From Enterobacter asburiae (GTDB lineage: Bacteria; Pseudomonadota; Gammaproteobacteria; Enterobacterales; Enterobacteriaceae): a DNA stretch of 64,000 nucleotides. A program made the position numbers and the translations under genes. The DNA is taken from the NCBI RefSeq assembly GCF_021440515.1, contig NZ_JAKCMV010000001.1:58013-122012 (forward strand), written 5' to 3'. Below, piece by piece: positions 1-8,394 of the stretch; position 1 is the stretch's first letter; every line of letters starts with the position of its first letter. The notes beneath the pieces are model-generated. The model worked only from the letters and a program-made list of their open reading frames with translations. It was not told where the DNA came from and did no database searches.

Positions 1-1
1 G

Positions 2-913
2 ACGTGGGGCAACGCTAACGTGGTGAAGCTGATGAAAAATCAGCGCGATATGTACCGCTATATTAATGACCAGACCCTGCGCCTGGCGAACAAAGGGCTG
101 ACCCGCGACGAAATTGCCGCCAACTTTGCGCTGCCGGACGGGTTGGCGAAGTCCTGGTCGAGCCGAGGCTATTACGGCTCGGTGAGCCACGATGTTAAGG
201 CCACCTACGTGTTCTATCTCGGCTGGTTCAACGGCAACCCGGCGACGCTCGACGAGCTGCCTCCGGTGGACGCGGCGAAGAAATACGTTCACTACATGGG
301 CGGCGCCAGCGCCATTCTGGAGAAGGCGAAAGCGGATTACGCGCAGGGTAACTACCGCTGGGTGGCGCAGGTGGTCAGTAAGGTGGTCTTTGCCGATCCT
401 TCCAACAAAGCGGCGCGCAATCTTGAAGCCGATGCGCTGGAGCAGCTGGGCTATCAGGCGGAGTCCGGCCCGTGGCGTAACTTCTACCTGACCGGCGCGC
501 AGGAGCTGCGAAACGGCGTGCAGAAGCTGCCGACGCCAAACACCGCCAGCCCGGACACGGTGCGCGCGATGTCGCCTGAAATGTTCTTTGATTTCCTGGG
601 CGTACATATCAACGGCGTCAGAGCCGCCAACGCCAAAGCGGTCTTTAACGTCGATTTAGGCAGCGAAGGGCACTACAAGCTGGAGCTGGAAAATGGCGTG
701 TTGAACCACACGGCCAACGCGGAGGCACAAGAGGCGGATGCGACCATTAAGCTTAGCCGCGACACGCTGAACAACATCATCCTCAAGCAGACCACGCTTA
801 AACAGGCGCAGGAAAGCGGAGAGGCCACGATTACGGGTAACGAAGCGAAGCTCAACGAGATGCTGAGCTATATGGATACCTTTGATTTCTGGTTCAATAT
901 CGTGACGCCATAA
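2..913 (+). CDS. yjcS: Linear alkylsulfatase, C-terminal part (5' end outside window)
   Basis: This is the C-terminal ~300 residues of a metallo-beta-lactamase-fold alkylsulfatase of the SdsA1/YjcS type, which hydrolyses alkyl sulfate esters such as dodecyl sulfate. The frame is open back to the first base, so the gene is cut by the window edge and the Zn-binding N-terminal domain is not visible. What remains is the helical dimerisation domain (an NANVVKL...RDMYRYINDQ stretch at the start) and a C-terminal SCP2-like domain ending in FWFNIVTP. The wording closely follows E. coli YjcS as I recall it. It is followed by a bidirectional terminator and faces the convergent ABC operon. Secretion signal and catalytic residues cannot be judged. 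Confidence 0.85.
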   Translation, partial: TWGNANVVKLMKNQRDMYRYINDQTLRLANKGLTRDEIAANFALPDGLAKSWSSRGYYGSVSHDVKATYVFYLGWFNGNPATLDELPPVDAAKKYVHYMGGASAILEKAKADYAQGNYRWVAQVVSKVVFADPSNKAARNLEADALEQLGYQAESGPWRNFYLTGAQELRNGVQKLPTPNTASPDTVRAMSPEMFFDFLGVHINGVRAANAKAVFNVDLGSEGHYKLELENGVLNHTANAEAQEADATIKLSRDTLNNIILKQTTLKQAQESGEATITGNEAKLNEMLSYMDTFDFWFNIVTP

Positions 914-927
914 GTCCGCTTCCGGCA

Positions 928-957
928 TAAAAAAGGCTGCATCAGCAGCCTTTTTTA
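928..957. terminator. Bidirectional intrinsic terminator between yjcS and the ABC operon
   Basis: A perfect hairpin with arms AAAAGGCTGC and GCAGCCTTTT around an ATCA loop is followed by T residues on the plus strand and preceded by A residues. It can therefore end transcription from both the convergent yjcS and ABC ATPase genes. Confidence 0.85.
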
Positions 958-2028
958 TTAGTTTTTCGGGAAGATCCAGACGTCTTTTTCCGGCAGCGCC
1001 AGATGGCAGTGCTGCGGGTCGCGCACCTCATGGCCGTAGGCGCGGATGACAAAATCATCCCCCGCCGTGCGGAACAGATATTCCCAGCGGTCGCCGAGGT
1101 ACATACTGGTCAGCAGCGGCAGTTCAAGCTGGTTCTCGCCGGGGCCGTCCACCACGCGCACGCGCTCAACGCGGATCACCGCCGTGGCCTCCTGCCCGTT
1201 TTGCACCCCTTCAGCGGCCTGCCCCCAGAGCACCCAGTCTTTCCCTTCGATACGCGCTTTGCCGTCGCGCATCTCCGTGACCTTGCCGTGCAGGCGGTTG
1301 TTGCTGCCCATAAACTCGGCGGTAAACAGCGTTTTCGGCGAGCCATACATCTCCTGCGGCGTGCCCTGCTGTTCGATTTTGCCGTTGTTCAGCAGCAGAA
1401 TACGGTCAGAGATGGACATCGCCTCGTTCTGATCGTGGGTAACCATCAGCGCGGACAGGCCGAGCTTGATGATCAGCTCGCGCAGGAACACGCGCGCCTC
1501 TTCGCGCAGCTTGGCGTCGAGGTTGGAGAGCGGTTCATCGAGCAAAATCACAGGCGGGTTGTAGACCAGCGCCCGGCCAATCGCCACGCGCTGCTGCTGT
1601 CCGCCGGAAAGCTGATACGGATGGCGTTTTCCCAGATGCCCCAGCCCCAGCTGGTCGAGCACCGCCTGCACGCGCTCGGTTATCTCTTTCGCCGGGACTT
1701 TTCGCAGCTTGAGCGGGTAGGCGACGTTTTCAAACACCGTCTTGTGCGGCCACAGGGCGTAGGACTGGAACACCAGCCCCAGATTGCGCTCCTCTGCCGG
1801 GATTTCGCTGCGCGGCGTGCCGTCGTAGACGCGGTTGTTGCCGATGACAATCGAACCCTGCGTCGGTTTTTCCAGCCCCGCCACCGCGCGCAAAAGCGTG
1901 GTTTTCCCGCTGCCCGATGGCCCCAGTAAAGAGACCACTTCGCCGCGCTTCAGGTTCATCGACACCCCTTTCAGCACCGGGTTGTCGCCATAGGTTAAGT
2001 GCAGATTTTCGACCGCTAATTCAATCAT
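958..2028 (-). CDS. ABC transporter ATP-binding protein, ferric/phosphonate/hexose-phosphate class
   Basis: This is the cytoplasmic ATPase of an importer in the FbpC/AfuC/PhnT family, 356 residues from the ATG at 2028. Walker A is GPSGSGKTT, the signature is LSGGQQQRVA, Walker B is VILLDEP and the switch histidine is in MVTHDQ. The C-terminal third looks like a TOBE domain. The chosen start overlaps the end of the permease gene by 8 bp, which suggests translational coupling; an upstream in-frame start would lie deeper inside the permease gene. It is the last gene of a minus-strand run kinase-regulator-binding protein-permease-ATPase. The substrate cannot be read from this subunit. Confidence 0.88.
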   Translation of the reverse strand: MIELAVENLHLTYGDNPVLKGVSMNLKRGEVVSLLGPSGSGKTTLLRAVAGLEKPTQGSIVIGNNRVYDGTPRSEIPAEERNLGLVFQSYALWPHKTVFENVAYPLKLRKVPAKEITERVQAVLDQLGLGHLGKRHPYQLSGGQQQRVAIGRALVYNPPVILLDEPLSNLDAKLREEARVFLRELIIKLGLSALMVTHDQNEAMSISDRILLLNNGKIEQQGTPQEMYGSPKTLFTAEFMGSNNRLHGKVTEMRDGKARIEGKDWVLWGQAAEGVQNGQEATAVIRVERVRVVDGPGENQLELPLLTSMYLGDRWEYLFRTAGDDFVIRAYGHEVRDPQHCHLALPEKDVWIFPKN

Positions 2029-3790
2029 GTAATTTGACTCCAAAGCGAAGGGCAATTCCCAGACCTACCACCACCAGCAGGATGTTAATAAACGAGAGCG
2101 CAGCCACGATATCAATGGCGCCTGCCGCCCACAGCGACACCAGCATTGAGCCGATGGTTTCCGTACCCGGAGAGAGCAGGTATACGCCGGTTGAGTATTC
2201 ACGTTCAAAGATCAGGAACATCAGCAGCCACGAGCCGATCAGGCCATAACGCGACAGCGGAATGGTGACGTGGCGGGTGATCTGCCCGCGCGTTGCGCCG
2301 GTACTGCGCGCGGCCTCTTCCAGCTCCGGCCCCACCTGCAACAGCGTTGAGGAGATCAGGCGCAGGCCGTAGGCCATCCACACCACGGTGTAGGCCAGCC
2401 AGACGCTGAAAATGGTGCTGCGTAACGAGCGCAGCCAGACAATCAGGTTTTCGCGCATCCAGTCAGACCAGGTGAAGCCGGACAGCCAGCCCGATTTCAG
2501 GGCGTTATCCAGCCACATCGGCAGGAACAGGAAGACCCACAGGAACGCCAGCCCGGCGAGCAGCCCCGGCACGGCGCGCGGCACCAGCACGCTGTAGTCG
2601 AGGAAGCGGGTGGTGTTGTCCGGCTTGCGGTGCATGGCAATGCCGACGAACAGGTAGCAGACCACCGCCAGCGCGCCGCCAAACACCCCGATGGCCATCG
2701 AGTTGACGATGGCGCGCAGCAGGTTGGGCTGCGCCCAGATGGTGCGGAAGGTATCGAGGGACAGCTCGTCCCACATCGACACCCCGACGCCCCAGTTAGA
2801 GATAAACGCGCGCAGCACCACGCCAAGCAGCGGAACGCCAATGGTGATTGTCAGCCAGAACGCGACCACCGCCCCGGCGACCCAGCGCCATTTGCCGAGC
2901 GGCAGGGCGCGCGCCTGCGAAGCTTTGCCCTTTACGGTGACAAAGCGGTTGGCGGTGCGCATCAGGCGGCGCTGGAGCATGACCAGCGGGATGGTGATAC
3001 AGATCAGCACCACCGCCACGGCGGCCATCAGGTGATAAGACGGCGTACCGAGCTTGTTGGTGAGCTTGTACAGATAGGTCGCCAGCACCATGTTGCCCTC
3101 GGGATCGCCGAGCACCAGCATCAGACCAAAGACCTCCAGCCCGAGGAAGAACAGCAGCACCAGGGCATACAGAATTGACGGGCGAACCATCGGCAGGCTG
3201 ACGGAGGTCATCACCTGTAACGGCGAGGCGCCCGCCGTGCGCGCGGCCTCTTCAACGTCAGAGCCGACGCTGCGCAGGGCCGACGAGATATAAAGGTAGG
3301 CGTGCGGAACGTGGGTCAGCCCGGCAATCACCACTATGCTGGTCATGTCGTAGATATTCCACGGCACGAAGCCAATCAGCGACTGCGCCCACAGGGATAA
3401 AAAGCCCACCGGCCCGGCGGCCACCACATAGCCAAACCCGAGCACCATCGGCGACACGAAGATGGGCACCAGGATCAGCGGCTCAATAAGACGGCGACCG
3501 GGCAGGTCGGTACGGACCATCAGAAACGCCAGAATGCCGCCCAGCGGAATGGCGATTGCCACCAGGCCAAAGGCGAGGATAAAGCCGCTTTTGAGCGCTT
3601 TATAGAAATCAGGGTCAGTGAAAATAAACCCAAATGATTCAAGGCTCCACTCTTTAGACGGGGCGAAAAAGGGAGCAGACAAGAAGCTCTGGATCACGAT
3701 GAACGACAGGGGAACGTAGATAACCAGAGCGGTTATCAGCACCACCACTGCGCGAGGCAGGCTTTGCCATTTTCTGTGTATTGCATTCAT
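2021..3790 (-). CDS. Fused two-domain ABC permease (FbpB/AfuB type)
   Basis: This 589-residue integral membrane protein carries two consecutive binding-protein-dependent permease domains in one chain, as in FbpB, SfuB or AfuB of the iron(III) and hexose-phosphate importers; the phosphonate PhnU/PhnV system uses two separate chains. Each half has an EAA-loop-like stretch (DVEEAARTAGASPLQ near residue 180 and ELEEAARSTGATRGQ near 490). About twelve hydrophobic segments are spread along it. The start is the ATG at 3790, preceded by a CCAGGG ribosome-binding site. It lies 80 bp after the binding-protein gene and overlaps the ATPase gene. The substrate is unknown. Confidence 0.87.
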   Translation of the reverse strand: MNAIHRKWQSLPRAVVVLITALVIYVPLSFIVIQSFLSAPFFAPSKEWSLESFGFIFTDPDFYKALKSGFILAFGLVAIAIPLGGILAFLMVRTDLPGRRLIEPLILVPIFVSPMVLGFGYVVAAGPVGFLSLWAQSLIGFVPWNIYDMTSIVVIAGLTHVPHAYLYISSALRSVGSDVEEAARTAGASPLQVMTSVSLPMVRPSILYALVLLFFLGLEVFGLMLVLGDPEGNMVLATYLYKLTNKLGTPSYHLMAAVAVVLICITIPLVMLQRRLMRTANRFVTVKGKASQARALPLGKWRWVAGAVVAFWLTITIGVPLLGVVLRAFISNWGVGVSMWDELSLDTFRTIWAQPNLLRAIVNSMAIGVFGGALAVVCYLFVGIAMHRKPDNTTRFLDYSVLVPRAVPGLLAGLAFLWVFLFLPMWLDNALKSGWLSGFTWSDWMRENLIVWLRSLRSTIFSVWLAYTVVWMAYGLRLISSTLLQVGPELEEAARSTGATRGQITRHVTIPLSRYGLIGSWLLMFLIFEREYSTGVYLLSPGTETIGSMLVSLWAAGAIDIVAALSFINILLVVVGLGIALRFGVKLHD

Positions 3791-3841
3791 AGAATATCCC
3801 TGGTGTTGAAACCCAGAATAAGAATCAGGTCAGCGAAAAGA

Positions 3842-3864
3842 GGCGCGACGGCGTGCGCCGCGCC
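3842..3864 (-). other. GC-rich hairpin between binding-protein and permease genes
   Basis: Arms GGCGCG and CGCGCC enclose a GC-rich loop in the 80-bp gap after the binding-protein stop codon. Such intercistronic hairpins commonly protect the upstream mRNA so that the binding protein is made in excess of the membrane parts. That role is inferred; there is no U-run, so it is not a clear terminator. Confidence 0.45.
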
Positions 3865-3870
3865 GGGGCG

Positions 3871-4959
3871 TTATTTGCCTGCGGCTTCCCGCCACTGTTT
3901 GATGTAGTCCAGACGTTTTTTCGGTTGCAGGTATTCCAGCAGGCTCTCGTCAACCGGGATCGGTTTCAGCGCCTTGCCGAGCACTTTGGTCAGGCCATCG
4001 ATATCGTTTTTGCCTTCGATATCGTTACGGATAGAGGGGATGTCCGCCTGATTGGCCAGAATGCTTTGCCCTTTTTCAGACAGCACATAGTCCAGCCACA
4101 GCTTCGCGGCGTTGCTGTTTTGCGACTGCTGGCTGATGAAGGAGACGCGCGACAGCACCAGGGTGTAATCCTTCGGATAGGCGATGCCGAGCGACGGATC
4201 GGTCTTCGCGCGGGCTTCGGCGTAGGAGCCCAGAATGTTAAAGCCGATCAGGTTTTCGCCGGAGGAGACCCTTTCCATCATGGTGCCGGTGGAGGACTGC
4301 ACCGATAAGCCGCCCTTCGCGACGTTGGCCAGCGTTTTGAAGTAGTTCGGATCGGCTTTGTAATCCTCAACGGAAAGCATAAAGCCCAGCCCGGATTTTT
4401 CGATGTCGTAGGTCGTGACTTTGTTTTTGAATTTATCGGTCTGGCTGGCGACAAGCTTAGCCAGCGCCGCGTGGGAGTCCGGCACGTCGCCCGCCGGGAT
4501 CAGGCGCTTGTTGTAGATAATCACCACCGGCTCGTAGGTGGTGCCGTAGGCTTTATCGCTCCACACCGCCCACTTCGGCAGCTGGCTTTGCTCAGGGGAT
4601 TTGTACTCCATCGCATAGTCGGTGGCGAGCTTCAGGCCGGTGTCCATCGACGAACTCCAGACCACGTCGCCGCTGCCGCTGCCGGAAGCCTGCTCGCTGA
4701 TATAACGGTTGTACAGCTCTGTGCTGTTCATGTCGTTATATTCCACCTTGATGCCCGGATAGGTTTTCTCGAAGCCCTGGATCAGCGGCCCGGCGGCTTT
4801 GATATCGGTGGTGGAATAAATCACCACCTTGCCCTCTTTGGTCGCGGCGTCCACAACCTTTTGGTACTCCGCAGGATACCCCTGCGGCAGAGCAGACATT
4901 GCAGAAGAAGAGATCAGTACGGTAGCGGTAATCAGAGAAATTCGGAATGTGTTCGACAT
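3871..4959 (-). CDS. Periplasmic ABC substrate-binding protein (AfuA/FbpA-like)
   Basis: This is a secreted solute-binding protein of the iron(III)/AfuA/PhnS class. From the ATG at 4959, preceded by an AAAAGG ribosome-binding site, it has 362 residues. A signal peptide covers about residues 1-22 (SLITATVLISSSAMSA), followed by a mature region with VVIYSTTD early on, typical of this fold. It is the first transport gene after the sensor kinase and response regulator, with a 165-bp gap that could hold a regulated promoter. I cannot tell whether it binds ferric ion, a sugar phosphate, a phosphonate or a carboxylate. The AfuA-like architecture and the carboxylate-type sensor next door point in different directions. 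Confidence 0.85.
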   Translation of the reverse strand: MSNTFRISLITATVLISSSAMSALPQGYPAEYQKVVDAATKEGKVVIYSTTDIKAAGPLIQGFEKTYPGIKVEYNDMNSTELYNRYISEQASGSGSGDVVWSSSMDTGLKLATDYAMEYKSPEQSQLPKWAVWSDKAYGTTYEPVVIIYNKRLIPAGDVPDSHAALAKLVASQTDKFKNKVTTYDIEKSGLGFMLSVEDYKADPNYFKTLANVAKGGLSVQSSTGTMMERVSSGENLIGFNILGSYAEARAKTDPSLGIAYPKDYTLVLSRVSFISQQSQNSNAAKLWLDYVLSEKGQSILANQADIPSIRNDIEGKNDIDGLTKVLGKALKPIPVDESLLEYLQPKKRLDYIKQWREAAGK

Positions 4960-5041
4960 TATAGTTAACCTTTTAGTTACATTTGAGGAACTAATGGTCA
5001 ACATAGCCGATGGGTCAGAACAGACAATAGGGTGAGAATGG

Positions 5042-5069
5042 CGCCGATCGGGAAGTGTGATAATCGGCG
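5042..5069. promoter_or_regulatory. Inverted repeat in the regulator/binding-protein gap
   Basis: Arms CGCCGAT and ATCGGCG stand 14 bp apart in the 165-bp gap between the response-regulator gene and the binding-protein gene, both on the minus strand. It could be a binding site for the adjacent response regulator or part of the leader RNA; there is no direct evidence for either. Confidence 0.35.
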
Positions 5070-5124
5070 TTATTTCGACAATTAACTCCATTAAAACCGC
5101 GACGCTTAGCCCGCGAAGAATGGC

Positions 5125-5826
5125 TTATCCCTTTTCCGGCACCTTACGGTAGAGCCGTCTTGGGTGACCAATATTGCCGTAAAGCATTTCGATGCTGATA
5201 AACCCGCTCTCCACGCAATATTCCAGATAGCGCCGCCCGGTGGTTTTGCTGATCCCCACGTGTTCCACCACCTCTTCCACCGACACGTTGCTGTCGGGGT
5301 GGTCGGTGAAAAAGCGTTTGATGTGCTCCAGGGTGTTGGGGTCGATCCCTTTTGTCGACGGCGCAGAAGAGGCCTCCGCTGCGGGCAGGTTGAACAGGCG
5401 ATCCAGCGCGTGCTGATCGACCACCTTCACCTGCTGCACGGTATGAATGAAGCGCATAAAGCGCTCAAGAGAGGCGTGCAGGCGCTGGAAAAAGACCGGC
5501 TTGATCAGGTAATCGAACGCGCCGCTGCGCATGGCGTGGCTACAGGTCTGCATGTCGCTGGCGGCGGTAATGAAGATCACCGAGCACTCAAACTGCTTGA
5601 GCAGCGGGCTGTCTATCAGATCCACCCCTTTGCCGTCGGGCAAATAGTTATCCAGCAGGATCAGGCGCGGCCGATGCTGGCTTATCAGCTCGCGGGCCTT
5701 CTCCAGCGACGGCGCAATCCCCACCACCCGCAGGTGAAAGTTTTGCTCAATATACTCACGATGCAGTCCGGCGAGGTGCGGCTCATCCTCAACAATGACG
5801 ACATCAATAGCCCGGGTCGTAGTCAT
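5125..5826 (-). CDS. CitB/DpiA-family response regulator
   Basis: This 233-residue two-component regulator starts at the ATG at 5826, four bases after the kinase stop codon. The receiver domain has the acidic pair in VEDE (residues 13-15), a phospho-acceptor D59 in ILLDNYLPDG, and a conserved lysine in YLIKPV. The C-terminal helix-turn-helix has the KTTGRRYLEYC pattern typical of DpiA, CitB and DcuR. Family members activate genes for citrate, fumarate or related carboxylate use. Here the obvious targets are the downstream ABC genes. The fit to the CitB family is strong; the regulon is inferred from position. Confidence 0.88.
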   Translation of the reverse strand: MTTTRAIDVVIVEDEPHLAGLHREYIEQNFHLRVVGIAPSLEKARELISQHRPRLILLDNYLPDGKGVDLIDSPLLKQFECSVIFITAASDMQTCSHAMRSGAFDYLIKPVFFQRLHASLERFMRFIHTVQQVKVVDQHALDRLFNLPAAEASSAPSTKGIDPNTLEHIKRFFTDHPDSNVSVEEVVEHVGISKTTGRRYLEYCVESGFISIEMLYGNIGHPRRLYRKVPEKG

Positions 5827-5830
5827 GTTT

Positions 5831-7468
5831 TTAGCCCTGTCGAACGGAAGGTTGGAACGGAATAAACACGGTGAAAATAGTGCCTTGCGGCGCGTTGTCG
5901 ACAATCTCGATACTGCCGCCCGCTTTATCAACGTATCCTGCCACCAGAAACAGACCGATACCGTGCTCGGACCCGGTTATTTCATCTCCGGCGTCTGGCT
6001 TGCTGGTGAACCCCTGCCTGAAAAGGTGCGGCTTCATGGCGTCGTCTACGCCGCAGCCCCGGTCGGCTATCTCAATCAGCAATTCCTGATTTCGGTCGGA
6101 AATATAAAGCTCAACGGGGGCAGGAGCGGGGGCTTTCAGGGTGGCATCTACGGCGTTATCCAGCAGGTTGCCAATCACCGACATCAGCTCGGTTTCGTTA
6201 ATGGCGAGCGGCATTTTGCTGAGCTGACAGGCCGGATCGAACAGCAGCTCGACCCCTTTTTCCCGCGCGCTGACGTATTTGCCGAGCAGCAGGCCGCACA
6301 GCGCCGGGGAGGTAAAACGGGCGGAGACAAAGTCCAGCACCCGCTGCGCGCCGTCGGACTGGGCCTGAATATAGCGGATCGCGTCGTCGTAACGTTTCAT
6401 CTGCAACAGCCCCACGAGGGTGGCCGTCCAGTTCAGCTGTTCGTGGCGCATAATGCGCAGGTTATCGGCGTAGCGCTTGATCTGGCTGAGCTGGCTGCTG
6501 AGGGTGTTAATGTCGTTTTTATCGCGGAAGCTGTAGACCCAGCCGCTTTCTAAGCCCGGCTCCACCTCGATCGCCACGCGGTTAACAATCACTTCCCGGT
6601 GGTTCAGCACCGCAATCTGATCGTGACTGCCGCTGCTGACGGAGGCGTAGCGCTGGGAAAAGAAGCCGGGAGGGGTATGCAGAACCTCTTCCAGCGGTTT
6701 GCCGATAAGCGCTTTCTCGCTCTGGTGAATATCCAGCAGCTCCCGCGCCGCGCGGTTGATTAATATCAGGCGCTTTTCATCGTTAACCGCAAATATCCCC
6801 TCGTACATGGCTTCGAGCAGCGCTTTTTGCTGCAACACCAGCTGGGCAATATCTTTCGGCTCCAGGCGAAACATCTGTTTTTTAAGATTGCGGGTGAAGA
6901 CCCAGGAGAAAAGAAACAGCAGCAGCAACAGACCCGCGCCGTATAACCCGGCCTGCCAGAGAATGCGGGCGTTAATATTGGCAATATACGAGGTGAGATA
7001 GCCGACGGAGACAATCCCGATCACCTGATGCTGTGCGTTAAATATCGGCGCTTTGCTGCGCAGGGAAACGCCAATTCCCCCTTTGCGCACCGAAATAATG
7101 GTTTTGCCCTTTAATACCTCGGCGTTATCCCCGCCAATCATCGGTAAATTTAGCCGTTCAGGTGATTCTGAATGATAAAGGTGCTGCTCACGGGTATCGC
7201 CGATCACAATATAGCTGGCGTCGCTCTCGTTGCGTAACGGCTGAATTAAGCGGGCGATCCCGGTGATATCTCTGGCGGCGACGTTTTCCGCCAGGCCCGG
7301 CATCAGCGCGATTTCACTGGCCTGAACCCGCGCGCGCTGGCCAAGATCGTGGTGTAGCTGCCGGTCGATAAAATGAAACAGGATCCCCCCCAGCAGCGCC
7401 AGCAGCAGGCAGGAGAAGAACACCAGCGATAAAAAAAGCTTCACCTGAAAAGGAAGTCTTTGTTTCAT
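5831..7468 (-). CDS. CitA/DpiB-family membrane sensor histidine kinase
   Basis: From the ATG at 7468 the protein has 545 residues. Membrane segments are at about 10-33 and 170-192, flanking a periplasmic PAS-like sensor. A cytoplasmic PAS follows near 210-320, then the H-box RHEQLN with His342, and an HATPase domain with GNLLDNAVDA and GIGLFLVAGY. The sensor keeps the citrate-type pattern GDTR...LYH and SVRKG...SLRSKAPI...GIVSVGY seen in Klebsiella CitA, which suggests a carboxylate ligand. An upstream in-frame start at 7582 would add 38 residues before the first membrane helix and was rejected. The kinase gene leads the five-gene minus-strand cluster. Confidence 0.87.
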   Translation of the reverse strand: MKQRLPFQVKLFLSLVFFSCLLLALLGGILFHFIDRQLHHDLGQRARVQASEIALMPGLAENVAARDITGIARLIQPLRNESDASYIVIGDTREQHLYHSESPERLNLPMIGGDNAEVLKGKTIISVRKGGIGVSLRSKAPIFNAQHQVIGIVSVGYLTSYIANINARILWQAGLYGAGLLLLLFLFSWVFTRNLKKQMFRLEPKDIAQLVLQQKALLEAMYEGIFAVNDEKRLILINRAARELLDIHQSEKALIGKPLEEVLHTPPGFFSQRYASVSSGSHDQIAVLNHREVIVNRVAIEVEPGLESGWVYSFRDKNDINTLSSQLSQIKRYADNLRIMRHEQLNWTATLVGLLQMKRYDDAIRYIQAQSDGAQRVLDFVSARFTSPALCGLLLGKYVSAREKGVELLFDPACQLSKMPLAINETELMSVIGNLLDNAVDATLKAPAPAPVELYISDRNQELLIEIADRGCGVDDAMKPHLFRQGFTSKPDAGDEITGSEHGIGLFLVAGYVDKAGGSIEIVDNAPQGTIFTVFIPFQPSVRQG

Positions 7469-7646
7469 AAGTCCTGCTGCGCAGTACATAAAAGAGATAT
7501 TTGCGGAGCCTGACATGGGGAAATGTAGGGCGCAATCTGACAAAAACAGAGTTGTGAGCTGGCGTTTCGTTTTTTGTGCCAATAGCCATCAGGATCCCAC
7601 AGGGCTATGATTCATTCAGCATCATAATAACTACAGAGGCAATGTC

Positions 7647-7877
7647 ATGGATAAAGAGCTGCTTGACGCGGGATACCGGGCCTATACCGGTGAAAAAATT
7701 GACGTCTACTTCAACACCGGGATCTGCCAGCACTCAGGGAATTGCGTGCGCGGCAGCGCTAAATTGTTCAACCTGAAACGCAAGCCGTGGATCATCCCGG
7801 ACGAAGTGGATGTCGAAACGGTTATTCGTGTTATTGACACCTGCCCGAGCGGTGCGCTGAAGTATCGCCAAAAATAA
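7647..7877 (+). CDS. yjdI: YjdI, small predicted iron-sulfur protein
   Basis: This 76-residue protein corresponds to E. coli YjdI, a divergent mono-cluster iron-sulfur (Fer4_19) protein. Three cysteines are visible, in ICQHSGNC and DTCPSGAL, the pattern expected for a small Fe-S domain. An AGAGG ribosome-binding site precedes the ATG. Ten bases separate it from yjdJ on the same strand, as in E. coli, so the two are probably co-transcribed. The physiological role is not established. Confidence 0.9.
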   Translation: MDKELLDAGYRAYTGEKIDVYFNTGICQHSGNCVRGSAKLFNLKRKPWIIPDEVDVETVIRVIDTCPSGALKYRQK

Positions 7878-7887
7878 GCGAGGAACT

Positions 7888-8160
7888 ATGGAAATTCTGG
7901 AAGGCCATAACAAGTTTTATGTGAACGACGCGAACGGCACGCAGGTTGCCGAGATTGTGTTTGTCCCGACCGGGGAGCATCTGAGCATTATTGAGCATAC
8001 CGACGTAGACCCGAGCCTGAAGGGGCAGGGCGTGGGCAAGCAGCTGGTGGCGAAGGTGGTGGAGAAGATGCGCGGTGAGAACCGCAAGATTATTCCGCTG
8101 TGCCCGTTTGCGAAGCACGAGTTTGATAATACGCGGGAGTATGATGATATTCGGGCGTGA
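7888..8160 (+). CDS. yjdJ: YjdJ, short GNAT-type N-acetyltransferase
   Basis: This 90-residue protein has the minimal acetyltransferase fold of the YjdJ/GtcN-like family. The acetyl-CoA loop is visible as [11 protein letters not shown], followed by [10 protein letters not shown] near the C-terminus, a pattern shared by these small proteins. It sits directly downstream of yjdI and likely shares its transcript. The acceptor substrate is unknown. Confidence 0.9.
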   Translation: MEILEGHNKFYVNDANGTQVAEIVFVPTGEHLSIIEHTDVDPSLKGQGVGKQLVAKVVEKMRGENRKIIPLCPFAKHEFDNTREYDDIRA

Positions 8161-8202
8161 TGGGGGGGCCCCATGATGCGACTGGGGTAATTTCGTGCGG
8201 CC

Positions 8203-8372
8203 TGCATAAGCCGGGTGGCGCGTACGCTTACCCGGCCTACGTGTTCGTGCCCTTTGTAGGCCGGGTAAGGCGAAGCCGCCACCCGGCTTTTAAATGACGA
8301 CGATGATGCCGAGGTGTGCAAAGCACCGCAGTTTGTAGGCCGGGTAAGGCAAAGCCGCCACCCGGCTTTTTT
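8203..8372. repeat. Cluster of three REP elements
   Basis: Three palindromic REP-like units occur in the gap after yjdJ. The first, near 8203-8241, is in opposite orientation to the two others, near 8255-8291 and 8334-8371. The last two share a conserved stretch of about 60 bp, from TTTGTAGGCCGGGTAAGGC through the GATGATGCCG tail, repeated with a 79-bp period. The same core occurs before togB and after lplT. These are chromosomal repetitive extragenic palindromes, not a CRISPR array. Confidence 0.85.
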
Positions 8373-8394
8373 AATGACGATGATGATGCCGGGG

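Noticed and set aside
1003..1929. Plus-strand frame of 308 codons opposite the ABC ATPase gene
   Set aside because: It lacks any family resemblance, while the minus strand has all ATPase motifs.
7469..7582. Longer N-terminus for the sensor kinase from 7582
   Set aside because: The extra 38 residues precede the first membrane helix without a family counterpart; MKQRLPFQVKLF is the usual CitA-type beginning.
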